This document shows, in pieces, positions 1 through 8,236 of a DNA stretch of 45,510 nt; the stretch's first letter is position 1; the number at the start of each line of letters is the position of its first letter. The position numbers were made by a program, and so were the translations under genes. The stretch lies in contig JAJZDL010000001.1 of the NCBI GenBank assembly GCA_021851465.1, positions 1-45,510 of the forward strand, written 5' to 3'. The notes under the pieces were generated by a model. That model was not told where the DNA came from. It saw only the letters and a program-made list of their open reading frames with translations, and did not search any database. The DNA is from Acidobacteriota bacterium. GTDB lineage: Bacteria; Acidobacteriota; Terriglobia; Terriglobales; Acidobacteriaceae.

Positions 1-497
1 TTTGCCCGCACCGGCACGCCCCACCATCCGCCGTTCCGCAGGGCAAACGCATTCGCCGCGTCCGCCTGCGCCACCGCAATCTTCAGGCTCATCGGCAGCG
101 CCGTGCTCGGCCCGGTCGTCCTGTCCTGCGCAACGGTTCCGTGCGCGCTCCCCTGCGGCACCGGAATCCAGTTCATCGGGTCGCTCCGGCTGCTCAGGAA
201 CGTGCCGTCCTGTACCAGATCCCCATACAGTCCGCCCTCGTACGAGTAGTTGATCTCCTCGGTCATCAACCCGTACAGCGTCGGGCTCACCCGCGCCACA
301 TCCCTCCCCGCATCGATCGCCAGCCGCGCCGCCTGCGTCCCAGCCTTCGCACCGGCATTCGCCGGCGCACTCGTCTGTGCCGGAACCGCACCCTTTGCGC
401 CCGCCTGCGCCGAAACGCCCGCCTGCGCCAGCACCGCCATCGCGCCCAGCCATGCAGCCACGCCCAGCGCCGCCGTCAACTTCACCATTCGTCTCAT
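1..497 (-). CDS. Secreted alpha-L-arabinofuranosidase-like glycoside hydrolase (GH51 type), N-terminal part
   Basis: Only the first 165 codons are in the window; the gene runs off the left edge. The protein starts MRRMVKLTAALG and has a hydrophobic signal peptide, an Ala-rich linker, then RVSPTLYGLMTEEINYSYEG and GGLYGDLVQDGTF near residues 70-100. That block (LYGLMTEEI, GGLYGDL) is typical of the N-terminal region of GH51 arabinofuranosidases, which release terminal arabinose from arabinan or arabinoxylan. The ATG at 497 is chosen because GAGGGG lies about 8 nt upstream; an in-frame ATG at 503 sits too close to that site. Catalytic glutamates would lie outside the window, so activity cannot be judged. 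The signal peptide points to the periplasm or outside the cell. Confidence 0.72.
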   Translation of the reverse strand, partial: MRRMVKLTAALGVAAWLGAMAVLAQAGVSAQAGAKGAVPAQTSAPANAGAKAGTQAARLAIDAGRDVARVSPTLYGLMTEEINYSYEGGLYGDLVQDGTFLSSRSDPMNWIPVPQGSAHGTVAQDRTTGPSTALPMSLKIAVAQADAANAFALRNGGWWGVPVRA

Positions 498-541
498 GGT
501 CATTTCCCCTCGCAGAAACGATACCTCATTTGTATTGCGTC

Positions 542-574
542 GTCATTCTGGCGTAGCCAGAATCCCCGTATTTC
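542..574 (+). repeat. Dispersed repeat, SERSEE family (diverged copy)
   Basis: The sequence GTCATTCTGGCGTAGCCAG followed by AATCCCCGTATTT matches the window-wide family GTCATTCTGAGCG..GAA.AATCCCCGCATTT. Its middle has drifted to the inverted repeat CTGGCGTAGCCAG. Confidence 0.6.
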
Positions 575-610
575 GTCGTTGTCAGTTCTCCGTGGTTGTT
601 TGTATATGCT

Positions 611-645
611 GTCATCCTGAGCGGAGTCACGCAGTCGAAGGATCC
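611..645 (+). repeat. Dispersed repeat, SERSEE family
   Basis: GTCATCCTGAGCGGAGTC and then GCAGTCGAAGGATCC form the GTCATCCTGAGCGGAGTC subtype of the family. The same subtype occurs at 44133-44192. Confidence 0.65.
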
Positions 646-807
646 AGATGAACTCCGGGCCTCCACAACGTTCCACCCCTTTCTTCCCACCAATCCGCAT
701 TACACCGGGTGCCGGGCGCCCCATCCATCGCGCAGTTATCTCTCACGATGAATGAGATGCACTGTACTTCTCCGTGCTACCATTTTCCGAATTCACAAAG
801 GACGCCA

Positions 808-1293
808 ATGACTCCCCTCTTCGCCCTCTGGCTCGCCCTGCTCCCTGCGTCGGCAACCACACCAGCCATACCGCCACCCAGCGAACCTCACGCCGCGCAG
901 CCCGCCCAACAGCCCGAACCGGTTGCGCCTGCCAGACCCTCCATCCCTAGTCCCAGCACCTCAACTGCACTCAAAGGCTCAGCAGGCGACATACCGCCGA
1001 TAATCCTCTACCAACCCGAACCGCAATTCACCAAAATTGCAAAAAAACAGAAGGTCTCCGGAATTGCTACCGTATCCCTCATCGTAGATACACTGGGAAA
1101 TCCCTTGAACGTACATATCGTAAAATCCATCGCAGACACCATAGACAAGAACAAAAAAGAGCAAGCAGCCGCGGTTTCACTCGACCAGGCCGCCGTTGAT
1201 ACGGTAAAGCAATACAAATTCAAACCCGCCATGATGAATGGCACTCCCGTCGCCGTCTATCTCAACGTCCAGGTCGACTTCCAGATCTACTAA
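808..1293 (+). CDS. TonB C-terminal domain protein, exported
   Basis: The 161-residue protein has an N-terminal hydrophobic segment (PLFALWLALLPA), a Pro/Ala-rich linker of about 50 residues and a TonB-type C-terminal domain from about residue 65 to 161 (GIATVSLIVDTLGNP, AAVDTVKQYKFKPAM, NVQVDFQIY). Such domains contact outer-membrane partners, but the short length and lack of neighbouring exbBD make a true energy transducer uncertain. The ATG at 808 follows AAAGGA at a usable spacing. The C-terminal half is Lys-rich and clearly more AT-rich than its surroundings (about 975-1250), which may mean a different origin. It is followed 65 nt later by recQ on the same strand. Confidence 0.75.
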   Translation: MTPLFALWLALLPASATTPAIPPPSEPHAAQPAQQPEPVAPARPSIPSPSTSTALKGSAGDIPPIILYQPEPQFTKIAKKQKVSGIATVSLIVDTLGNPLNVHIVKSIADTIDKNKKEQAAAVSLDQAAVDTVKQYKFKPAMMNGTPVAVYLNVQVDFQIY

Positions 1294-1358
1294 GCCAGTC
1301 GCCACGCACCCCAAAGTCTCGCTCCGCGAACCGCTGTGCGAAACTAATCCCACACCGC

Positions 1359-3839
1359 ATGGCCGACCTCACCGCGCTCCTCCACTCCACATTCGGCTTC
1401 CCCGCCTTCCGTCCCAACCAGGAGGCCGTCTGCCGCGCCGTCACCGAGGGCCGAGACGCTCTGCTCGTCATGCCCACCGGAGCAGGAAAGTCCCTCTGCT
1501 ACCAGCTTCCCGCCATCGCCCGCGGAGGCACCGCGCTCGTCGTCAGCCCCCTCATCGCGCTCATGGACGACCAGGCCGCCAAGCTCACCTCCCACGGCCT
1601 GCGCGTCGCCCGAATCCACTCCGGCCTCTCCCGCGACGAGGCTCGCGCCGCCTGCCGCGACTACCTCGACGGCACCCTCGACTTCCTCTTCATCGCGCCC
1701 GAGCGCATGCGCATCCCCGGCTTTCCCGAGATGCTCGCCCGCCGCAAGCCAACCCTCATCGCCATCGACGAGGCCCATTGCATCAGCGCCTGGGGGCACG
1801 ACTTCCGCCCCGATTACCGCACCCTCGGCGACCACCTCCCCGCCCTCCGCCCCGCGCCCATCCTCGCCCTCACAGCAACCGCCACCCCCACCGTCCAGAA
1901 AGACATCGTCGCCCAGCTCCACCTCGCAGACCCCGCACTCTTCATCCACGGCTTCCGCCGCACCAACCTCGCCATCGAAGCGGTCGAGATGTCCAAGCCG
2001 CGACGCCCCGAGTTCACCGTCAAGCTCCTCCAAAACCCCGCCGCGCGCCCAGCCATCGTCTACACGCCCTCGCGCCGCTCTGCCGAAGATCTCGCTGCCG
2101 GCCTCGCTCGACACTGCCCCGCCGCGGCATACCACGCCGGTCTCGACGCCGGCGTCCGCACGCGCGTCCAACGCGCCTTCCAAGCCGGAAAGATCGAGGT
2201 CGTCGTCGCCACCATCGCCTTCGGTATGGGCATCGACAAGGCAGACGTCCGCACCGTCGTCCACACCGCCCTGCCAGCCTCCGTCGAGGCCTTCTATCAG
2301 GAGATCGGTCGTGCCGGGCGCGACGGCCGGCCCAGCCGCGCCGTCCTCCTCTACAGCTTCGTGGACCGCAAAATTCACGAGTCCTTCCTCGATCGCGACT
2401 ACCCGCCCGCCAACGATCTCGCCCGCGTCGCCAAGGCCCTCACCGACGAGTTCCTCATGCCCGAGCCGCTCGCCCAGCGCCTCAAGATGGATCTCGCCGC
2501 CTTCACCAAGGCCGTCGAGAAGCTCGTCGCCCACGGTGCAGCGCAGCTCGACTTCGCAGGAAACGTCCGCCGCGCCGATGCCCCGCAGCACACCGCATCC
2601 ACCGAAACCTGGCGCTCCGCCTACGAAGCACAGGTCGCCTTCCGCCGCGACCAGATCGACCGCATGGCTGCCTTCGCCGAATCCAATCAATGCCGCATGA
2701 CCGCCATCGTCCGCCACTTCGGGGACACCGCGGACGCCGCCCGTCCCTGCGGCCTCTGCGACGTATGCTCGCCCGCCGCCGCCACCGCGCAGAGCTTCCG
2801 CCCGCCCACTGCCGAAGACCTCCGCCAGCTCGCCGCCATCCTGCAAGTGCTCGACGACACACCCAGACGCGCCACCTCCACCGGAAAGCTCTTCACCGCG
2901 CTCGCCGAAGGCCCCCTGCGCCGCACTCCCGCCGCCAAAGATCGCAAGCTCTTCGACTCGCTCCTCGACGCCCTCGCGCGCGCCGCGCTCATCACCCTCA
3001 CTCCCGACACCTTCACCAACTCCGAAGGCAACGTCATCACATACAAAAAAGCCACCCTCACCCACGAAGGCCACGAGGCCGCCGCCACCGGAAAAATCCA
3101 CGCCCCAGACATCCTGCTGCCGAACACCGACGAATCCAACACCCCAATCGCAAAGTCCAAGAAGTCGACGTCCATCAAAGCCACGCGCAAGACTGAGCGC
3201 GACCAAACGACCGCAGCCTATACTCCCGCGCAGCAGCAGCTCGACGAAGCTCTCCGCGCATGGCGCAAGGCCGAAGCCGCCAAAACCGGCAAGCCTGCCT
3301 TCATCGTCTTCGGCGACGCTGTTCTCCGCAATCTCGTTATAGCCAATCCGCAGACGGTCTCGGAACTGCTCGCCATCTCCGGCATCGGCCCCGACAAGTC
3401 CGACCAATTCGGCGCAGAGATCATCGCCATCTGCCGCGCAGTAATTTCCACTGAACCAGCCTCACCGCATCCTAATAATCTACCGTCAACCCGACCGGAG
3501 CGAAGCGAAGTGGAGGGACCTCCGCATTTTGCTCGCAGCGCCACCGATTCCGGCAGCGCCTCTACCCCCACCTTCCATCGCACTCGCCCAATCGTCGCCG
3601 ATCCCACCGCCGCGCTCTCGCCGGCCCAGCAACAACTCGACGCCGAGCTCCGCGCATGGCGCAAGGCCGAAGCCGAGCGCATCGGCCTGCCCCAGTTCTT
3701 CGTGCTCGGCTCCTCCGCGCTGCGCAGCATCGTCCTGCTCCGCCCCCGCACCGTCGCCCAGCTACAGTCCGTCTCCGGCATCGGCCCCGAGAAGACTGCA
3801 AAGTTCGGTGCCGCAATCCTCGCCCTCTGCAACGCATGA
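1359..3839 (+). CDS. recQ: ATP-dependent DNA helicase RecQ with two HRDC domains
   Basis: This 3'-5' helicase for recombination and repair forks has 826 residues, against about 600 in E. coli RecQ. Domains in order: helicase core with Walker A MPTGAGKS (about 38-45) and IAIDEAHCISAWGHDFRPDY (about 135-155); C-terminal helicase lobe with IAFGMGIDKADVR and GRAGRDGRPS; RQC zinc motif NQC ... CGLCDVC (about 442-468); then two HRDC domains (about 620-696 and 748-826). The HRDC copies are close relatives: both have TPAQQQLD or SPAQQQLD, LRAWRKAEA and SGIGP.K. The linker between them (about 711-727) is a copy of a dispersed repeat read in frame as RPERSEVEGPPHFAR. No frameshift is seen, so the gene appears intact. 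Confidence 0.95.
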   Translation: MADLTALLHSTFGFPAFRPNQEAVCRAVTEGRDALLVMPTGAGKSLCYQLPAIARGGTALVVSPLIALMDDQAAKLTSHGLRVARIHSGLSRDEARAACRDYLDGTLDFLFIAPERMRIPGFPEMLARRKPTLIAIDEAHCISAWGHDFRPDYRTLGDHLPALRPAPILALTATATPTVQKDIVAQLHLADPALFIHGFRRTNLAIEAVEMSKPRRPEFTVKLLQNPAARPAIVYTPSRRSAEDLAAGLARHCPAAAYHAGLDAGVRTRVQRAFQAGKIEVVVATIAFGMGIDKADVRTVVHTALPASVEAFYQEIGRAGRDGRPSRAVLLYSFVDRKIHESFLDRDYPPANDLARVAKALTDEFLMPEPLAQRLKMDLAAFTKAVEKLVAHGAAQLDFAGNVRRADAPQHTASTETWRSAYEAQVAFRRDQIDRMAAFAESNQCRMTAIVRHFGDTADAARPCGLCDVCSPAAATAQSFRPPTAEDLRQLAAILQVLDDTPRRATSTGKLFTALAEGPLRRTPAAKDRKLFDSLLDALARAALITLTPDTFTNSEGNVITYKKATLTHEGHEAAATGKIHAPDILLPNTDESNTPIAKSKKSTSIKATRKTERDQTTAAYTPAQQQLDEALRAWRKAEAAKTGKPAFIVFGDAVLRNLVIANPQTVSELLAISGIGPDKSDQFGAEIIAICRAVISTEPASPHPNNLPSTRPERSEVEGPPHFARSATDSGSASTPTFHRTRPIVADPTAALSPAQQQLDAELRAWRKAEAERIGLPQFFVLGSSALRSIVLLRPRTVAQLQSVSGIGPEKTAKFGAAILALCNA
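3491..3538 (+). repeat. SERSEE-family repeat inside recQ, in frame
   Basis: The element runs from CCGACCGGAGCGAAGCG to CCGCATTTTGCTCGC and is translated RPERSEVEG-PPHFAR. It sits in the linker between the two HRDC domains. Its 3' end, GCATTTTGCTCGC, is the same as in the copy inside rsmE. Confidence 0.8.
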
Positions 3840-4166
3840 CCCACCCGACAAAGCACTGAAGCACCGTCATCCCACCCAGCCCGCCGTCATCCCGAGTGAG
3901 CATCCCCCTCCCCTCCGTGCCAACGCAAGATGATTTTCCCTCAGCCATGAGTTGCCAGGGGAAGGTGTCGTTGCAGGCAGCTTGCAGGCGCTTGCCGCGA
4001 ACGCTGCCTTTGGTGTCCTTGTGATAGGGCTTTAGGGAACCCTCCATATCCCCATCTCATTCCTTCCACCCCATGCTGCATAGACCCGCTATGGTGCGTT
4101 TGCCCTGCCGGCCGATGACCGGGGGAACGCGAATTGCCGCACCTGCGGTATTCTGGCGGTTCGGCC
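3840..4166. other. recQ-mutS intergenic region
   Basis: About 327 nt without a convincing gene. A partial repeat (GTCATCCCGAGTGAGCATCC) lies near 3886-3907. A stretch at 3960-4045 contains GCAGGC-type direct repeats, and its minus strand stays open for about 110 codons, but nothing in that translation was recognised. The mutS promoter is expected here. Confidence 0.45.
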
Positions 4167-7019
4167 ATGGCGAATGAGACGATGAGCGACGCAAGCGCGC
4201 AGACCCCGGTGATGCGGCAGTACTTTGCCGCCAAGGAGGCACATCCCGATTGTCTGATGCTCTGCCGCATCGGGGACTTCTACGAGCTTTTCTACGAGGA
4301 CGCAATCGTGGCCTCACGCGAGCTGCAACTGACCCTGACCGCGCGCGACCGCGAGAAGAAGCAGCCTATGTGTGGCGTTCCCTACCACGCCGCCGAGCAG
4401 TACATCCAGCGGCTGCTGCGCAAGGGCTACCGGGTGGCGCTGTGCGAGCAGATGGAAGACCCCAAGCTGACCAAGAAGATCGTGCGCCGCGAGGTGACGC
4501 GCGTTTTGACGCCGGGAACGGTGGTGGATGCCAGCCTGGGCGCGGAGCAGAGCAACTGGCTGGCCGGCATCGCAGCAAGTGGCGAGCGGAACCAGACGCG
4601 GGTGGGGTTGGCGTTGCTCGATCTCTCTACCGGGGAGTTTCGCGCGACGGAGTTTGCCGGAGCGACGGCGTGGGCGCTGTTGGCCGATGAGTTGGGACAG
4701 GTGCGCCCTGCGGAGCTGCTCCTCGCTGAAGGCGGGATTGGCATCAGCGGTGGTTCGAGCGGCCTGCTGCCCACCATTCACGAGGATGCGGCAAAGGATG
4801 GGGTCTCCGATGCCTTAACTTCGAGCAAAGATGAGAACGCGGTGTTCGAAGGCGTGCGGACGAAGACTGCGTTGGAGGACTGGGTCTTTACGGCGGAGTA
4901 CGCCGTCCCGTTGCTACACAGACAACTCGGCGTGCATTCGCTGGACGGCATGGGGCTGGGCGGGCATGAGACGGCGGCCGTGGCTGCAGGAGCACTCGTC
5001 CATTACTTACAGAAAACCATGCAGGGTGGTCTGGAACATATTGACACAATTCATTTTTATGAGCGAACGGAATGCCTTGTGCTGGATGCGGTAAGCGTGC
5101 GCAATCTGGAGCTGGTGGAGCCGCTATTCTCCGGCGAGTCGGCGCAGACGACGCTCTTCCATACGCTGGACGAATGCGCCACGCCGATGGGCAAGCGCCT
5201 GCTACGGGCGACGCTTCTGCGACCGGCGGCGACACTGGGTGAGATTGAGGCGCGGCTGGAAGCGGTGGGCGAGGCGGTGGGAGACCTGCGGGGGCGCGAG
5301 GCAGTGCGGCGAGCAATGAATGGTCTGCTCGACATGGAGCGGCTTCTGGGAAGGGTAGCGCTGGATTCCGCTGGACCGCGTGAGGTGATGGCGCTGGCCG
5401 GAACGCTGGCCTGCCTGCCGGGACTGCGGGATGCGGTGGGAAGTTTTAAAGCGAAGCGGTGGCGGGAGCTTTGGGGTGGTGGCGATCCTACCCACATCTC
5501 AGAATCGAGAGCTGGGGCATCCGCACCCAGTTCTGAGTCGGGCCCGTTATCCACAGCGATTTCCACAGGATTTGATGCGATGGAGGATCTGCGCGAGCGG
5601 ATCGTGAAGACGATTGCGGAGGAGCCTCCGGTGAGCTTTGCGGAGGGCGGGGTGATCCGCGCAGGGGTGGACGCGGAGCTGGATGAGCTGCGCGAACTGG
5701 GGCGCAGCGGGCGGCAGGCGCTGGCGGCGATCGAGGAGCGAGAGCGGCAGCGGACCGGGATCGGAAGCTTAAAAGTACGCTTCAACTCAGTCTTTGGATA
5801 TTACCTGGAAGTGACTAAGGCAAATAGTAGATCGGTTCCTTCAGACTACGAACGAAAGCAGACTCTGGTTAATGCGGAACGGTTTACGACGCCAGAGTTG
5901 AAGGAGTACGAGACGAAGATTCTGACCGCGCAGGAGCGTTCGGGAGAGATCGAGCGGCGGATCTTTGCGGAGTTGCGGCGTCGGTTGTTGGACGCGGCGG
6001 GCCGGATACGGGAGACGGCGCGCCGGGTGGCGGAGATTGACCTGCTGGCCTGTTTTGCACATCTCTCTGCGCTGCGAGGGTGGGTGCGGCCCCAGGTCGA
6101 GGAGTCGGGGGTGCTGGAGTTTGTGGCGGCGCGGCACCCCGTGGTGGAGCGGCGGATGGAGGAGTCGGGCGGTGGGCGGTTTGTGCCCAACTCAATCTCG
6201 CTGGAGGGTTGGAGTGGAGAGGGTTCGGCTGACTCCACAGGTGCGTCGATTGCGTTGATTACGGGACCGAATATGGGGGGCAAGAGCACCTATCTACGGC
6301 AGGCGGCCCTGCTTGTGGTGATGGCGCAGGTGGGATGTTTTGTGCCGGCGGAGCGGATGCGGCTGGGATTGGTGGATCGGATTTATACGCGGATCGGGGC
6401 CAGCGACAATGTGGCGCGTGGGCGGTCCACGTTCATGGTGGAGATGACGGAGACGGCTGCGATCCTGAACACTGCGACCGCGAAAAGTCTTGTTCTATTG
6501 GATGAGATGGGACGTGGAACTGCAACGTATGATGGACTTTCGCTCGCATGGGCTACCGTGGAACATCTGCACGAGAAGATCGGTTCGCGGACCCTGTTTG
6601 CGACCCATTATCACGAGCTGACGCTGCTGGAGGAGCGGCTGGCGCGGCTGAAGAACCTGCGCGTGACGGTGAAGGAGACACCGACGGGAATCGTCTTTTT
6701 GCACACGGTGGAAGCGGGAGCGGCGAGCAAGAGCTATGGCATCGAGGTGGCAAGGCTGGCGGGACTGCCGGGGGCTGTGATCGCGCGGGCGCGGGAGGTC
6801 CTGAAGCTGCATGAGCGGGCGGAGACGCAGCAGGTGGGTGCGGCGTTGACGCGCGGCGCGGGAGAGACGGCTGCCCCGGCGATCCAGATGACGATGTTTA
6901 CGCCCCTGTCGCAGAAGATTGTGGACCGGCTGGCGGAGGTGGATCTGGATGGACTGACCCCGAGGGAGGCACTGAATCTGTTGGCGGAGTTGCAGCGTGA
7001 GATGGGGGCTGGCTCGTGA
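4167..7019 (+). CDS. mutS: DNA mismatch repair protein MutS
   Basis: MutS recognises mismatches and starts methyl-independent or MutL-dependent repair. The mismatch-reading motif GDFYELFYED (Phe-x-Glu) is near residues 36-45, the conserved FNSVFGYYLEV near 540, Walker A GPNMGGKST near 700, and Walker B LVLLDEMGRGTATYDG near 775. From the ATG at 4167 the protein has 950 residues, longer than the usual 850-880. Part of the excess is an insertion of about 30 residues (about 440-470, THISESRAGASAP region) in the lever/clamp junction, encoded by a dispersed repeat. Other possible starts are TTG at 4134 and ATG at 4182; none has a strong ribosome site. The stop overlaps the GTG of anmK by 4 nt, so the two are probably co-translated. 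Confidence 0.95.
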   Translation: MANETMSDASAQTPVMRQYFAAKEAHPDCLMLCRIGDFYELFYEDAIVASRELQLTLTARDREKKQPMCGVPYHAAEQYIQRLLRKGYRVALCEQMEDPKLTKKIVRREVTRVLTPGTVVDASLGAEQSNWLAGIAASGERNQTRVGLALLDLSTGEFRATEFAGATAWALLADELGQVRPAELLLAEGGIGISGGSSGLLPTIHEDAAKDGVSDALTSSKDENAVFEGVRTKTALEDWVFTAEYAVPLLHRQLGVHSLDGMGLGGHETAAVAAGALVHYLQKTMQGGLEHIDTIHFYERTECLVLDAVSVRNLELVEPLFSGESAQTTLFHTLDECATPMGKRLLRATLLRPAATLGEIEARLEAVGEAVGDLRGREAVRRAMNGLLDMERLLGRVALDSAGPREVMALAGTLACLPGLRDAVGSFKAKRWRELWGGGDPTHISESRAGASAPSSESGPLSTAISTGFDAMEDLRERIVKTIAEEPPVSFAEGGVIRAGVDAELDELRELGRSGRQALAAIEERERQRTGIGSLKVRFNSVFGYYLEVTKANSRSVPSDYERKQTLVNAERFTTPELKEYETKILTAQERSGEIERRIFAELRRRLLDAAGRIRETARRVAEIDLLACFAHLSALRGWVRPQVEESGVLEFVAARHPVVERRMEESGGGRFVPNSISLEGWSGEGSADSTGASIALITGPNMGGKSTYLRQAALLVVMAQVGCFVPAERMRLGLVDRIYTRIGASDNVARGRSTFMVEMTETAAILNTATAKSLVLLDEMGRGTATYDGLSLAWATVEHLHEKIGSRTLFATHYHELTLLEERLARLKNLRVTVKETPTGIVFLHTVEAGAASKSYGIEVARLAGLPGAVIARAREVLKLHERAETQQVGAALTRGAGETAAPAIQMTMFTPLSQKIVDRLAEVDLDGLTPREALNLLAELQREMGAGS
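5497..5529 (+). repeat. CTCAGAAT-family repeat inside mutS, in frame
   Basis: TCTCAGAATCGAGAGCTGGG and then GCATCCGCACCCA is about 28/33 identical to the element at 8861-8893 inside the solute-binding protein gene. It is read as SQNRE-shifted neighbours of SESRAGASAP in the MutS frame and lies where MutS orthologues normally have no extra sequence. Confidence 0.7.
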
Positions 7020-8236
7020 GAACCGTGAGAACAAAGACCGAAGCCAAGGCGATGGTGGTGGCGGGGGTGATGAGCGGAACGTCGGCGGATGGGGTCGATG
7101 TGGCAATCTGCCGGATTGCGCCGGGCGTGCGTGCGGGGGGTTCGCCGCGGGTGAGGCTGATTGGACTGCTGGAGACGAGCTACCCGAAGGCGGTGCGGAC
7201 AGCGGTGCTGCGCGTGATGGAGGGCGAGGCACTGACGGCGGCGGAGATCAGCCGGCTGAACTGGCGGCTTGGGCAAATCTACGCCGCTTGTGTGGAAGAC
7301 GCGGCGGCGAAGTTTGGGGTGAAGGTGGGACTGGTCGGGTGCCACGGGCAGACGGTACAGCATGAGACGCGGGCGGTGCGCTTCCTCGGCGCTGCGGTGC
7401 GATCGACGTGGCAGATGGGCGAGGCGGCGGTGATCGCAGAGCGGATGCGCTGCCCGGTGGTGAGCGACTTCCGACCGGCGGACCTGGCGACGGGCGGCGA
7501 GGGTGCGCCCTTGGTGCCGATGCTGGATTACTGTCTGTTTCGCTCGGCGAAGGTGGACCGTGTTCTGCTGAACCTGGGAGGGATTGCGAACCTGACGGCG
7601 ATTCCTGCGGGCGCGGGGCTGGATCGTGCGATGGCCTTCGATACCGGGCCGGGAAATATGGTCGTTGACCATTGCATGAGTGCGTTGTTTGGGAAGAAGT
7701 ACGACAGAGGCGGGGCGGGGTCGCGGCGCGGGCGGGTGCTGAGCGACGTGGCAGAGCGGCTGTTGCGGAAGACAAAATACTTCTCTCTGCTGCCGCCGAA
7801 GTCCTGCGGCCGGGAGGAGTTTGGCGCTGGATTTGCGGCGCGGCTGATTGGGCTGTGCCGTGCTGCGGGAGGAACGGATGAGGATTGTGTGGCGACGGCG
7901 ACGGCGCTGACGGCGGAGTCGGTGGTGGCGGCATACAGGAGCTTCGTGCGAGCGCATCTGGAAGCAGGCCCATCCGCCAAGGCTAAGACCGATCTGTGTG
8001 TTGCTGGGGGCGGGGCGCGGAATGAGACGCTGATGGCGATGCTGCGCACGGGGTTTGCGGAGCTGGGCGTGCGGGTGCGGGCGATGGAGGAGCTGGGCGT
8101 ACCGGCACAGGCCAAGGAGGGCATGGCGTTTGCGCTGCTGGCGTGGCTGACGTGGAACGGGCTGACGGGAAATGTTCCGGCGGCGACAGGAGCAGGACGG
8201 GCGGTGGTGCTGGGGAAGGTGAGCTGGCCGCGATGA
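7016..8236 (+). CDS. anmK: Anhydro-N-acetylmuramic acid kinase
   Basis: AnmK opens and phosphorylates 1,6-anhydro-MurNAc from peptidoglycan turnover to give MurNAc-6-phosphate in the cytoplasm. The 406-residue protein carries the family motifs VMSGTSADGVDVAI (about 18-31), VGCHGQTVQHE, LLNLGGIANLT, AFDTGPGNMVVD and VAGGGARNETL. The GTG at 7016 overlaps the mutS stop (GTGA) and implies translational coupling; ATG at 7052 (MVVAGVMSGTS) is a possible shorter start that fits the usual family N-terminus well. The stop overlaps the next gene as ATGA. No murQ is nearby, so the next recycling step must be encoded elsewhere or differ. Confidence 0.93.
   Translation: MRTVRTKTEAKAMVVAGVMSGTSADGVDVAICRIAPGVRAGGSPRVRLIGLLETSYPKAVRTAVLRVMEGEALTAAEISRLNWRLGQIYAACVEDAAAKFGVKVGLVGCHGQTVQHETRAVRFLGAAVRSTWQMGEAAVIAERMRCPVVSDFRPADLATGGEGAPLVPMLDYCLFRSAKVDRVLLNLGGIANLTAIPAGAGLDRAMAFDTGPGNMVVDHCMSALFGKKYDRGGAGSRRGRVLSDVAERLLRKTKYFSLLPPKSCGREEFGAGFAARLIGLCRAAGGTDEDCVATATALTAESVVAAYRSFVRAHLEAGPSAKAKTDLCVAGGGARNETLMAMLRTGFAELGVRVRAMEELGVPAQAKEGMAFALLAWLTWNGLTGNVPAATGAGRAVVLGKVSWPR

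Larger units (their letters stand above)
498..807. other. Intergenic stretch with two dispersed repeats
   Basis: This 310-nt stretch separates the divergent GH51 and TonB-domain genes, so it must carry both promoters; no clear -35/-10 pair was recognised. Two copies of the SERSEE-type repeat lie at 542-574 and 611-645. No conserved reading frame was seen. Confidence 0.6.

Noticed and set aside
1344..3407. Long minus-strand open frame of 687 codons opposite recQ
   Set aside because: It is the mirror of a GC-rich gene, very rich in Gly/Glu/Asp, has no family motif, and recQ on the other strand is certain.
5547..5555. Perfect DnaA box TTATCCACA in mutS
   Set aside because: A single 9-mer in the insert region, with only a weak TTCCACA neighbour; a replication origin needs clusters and an AT-rich region.
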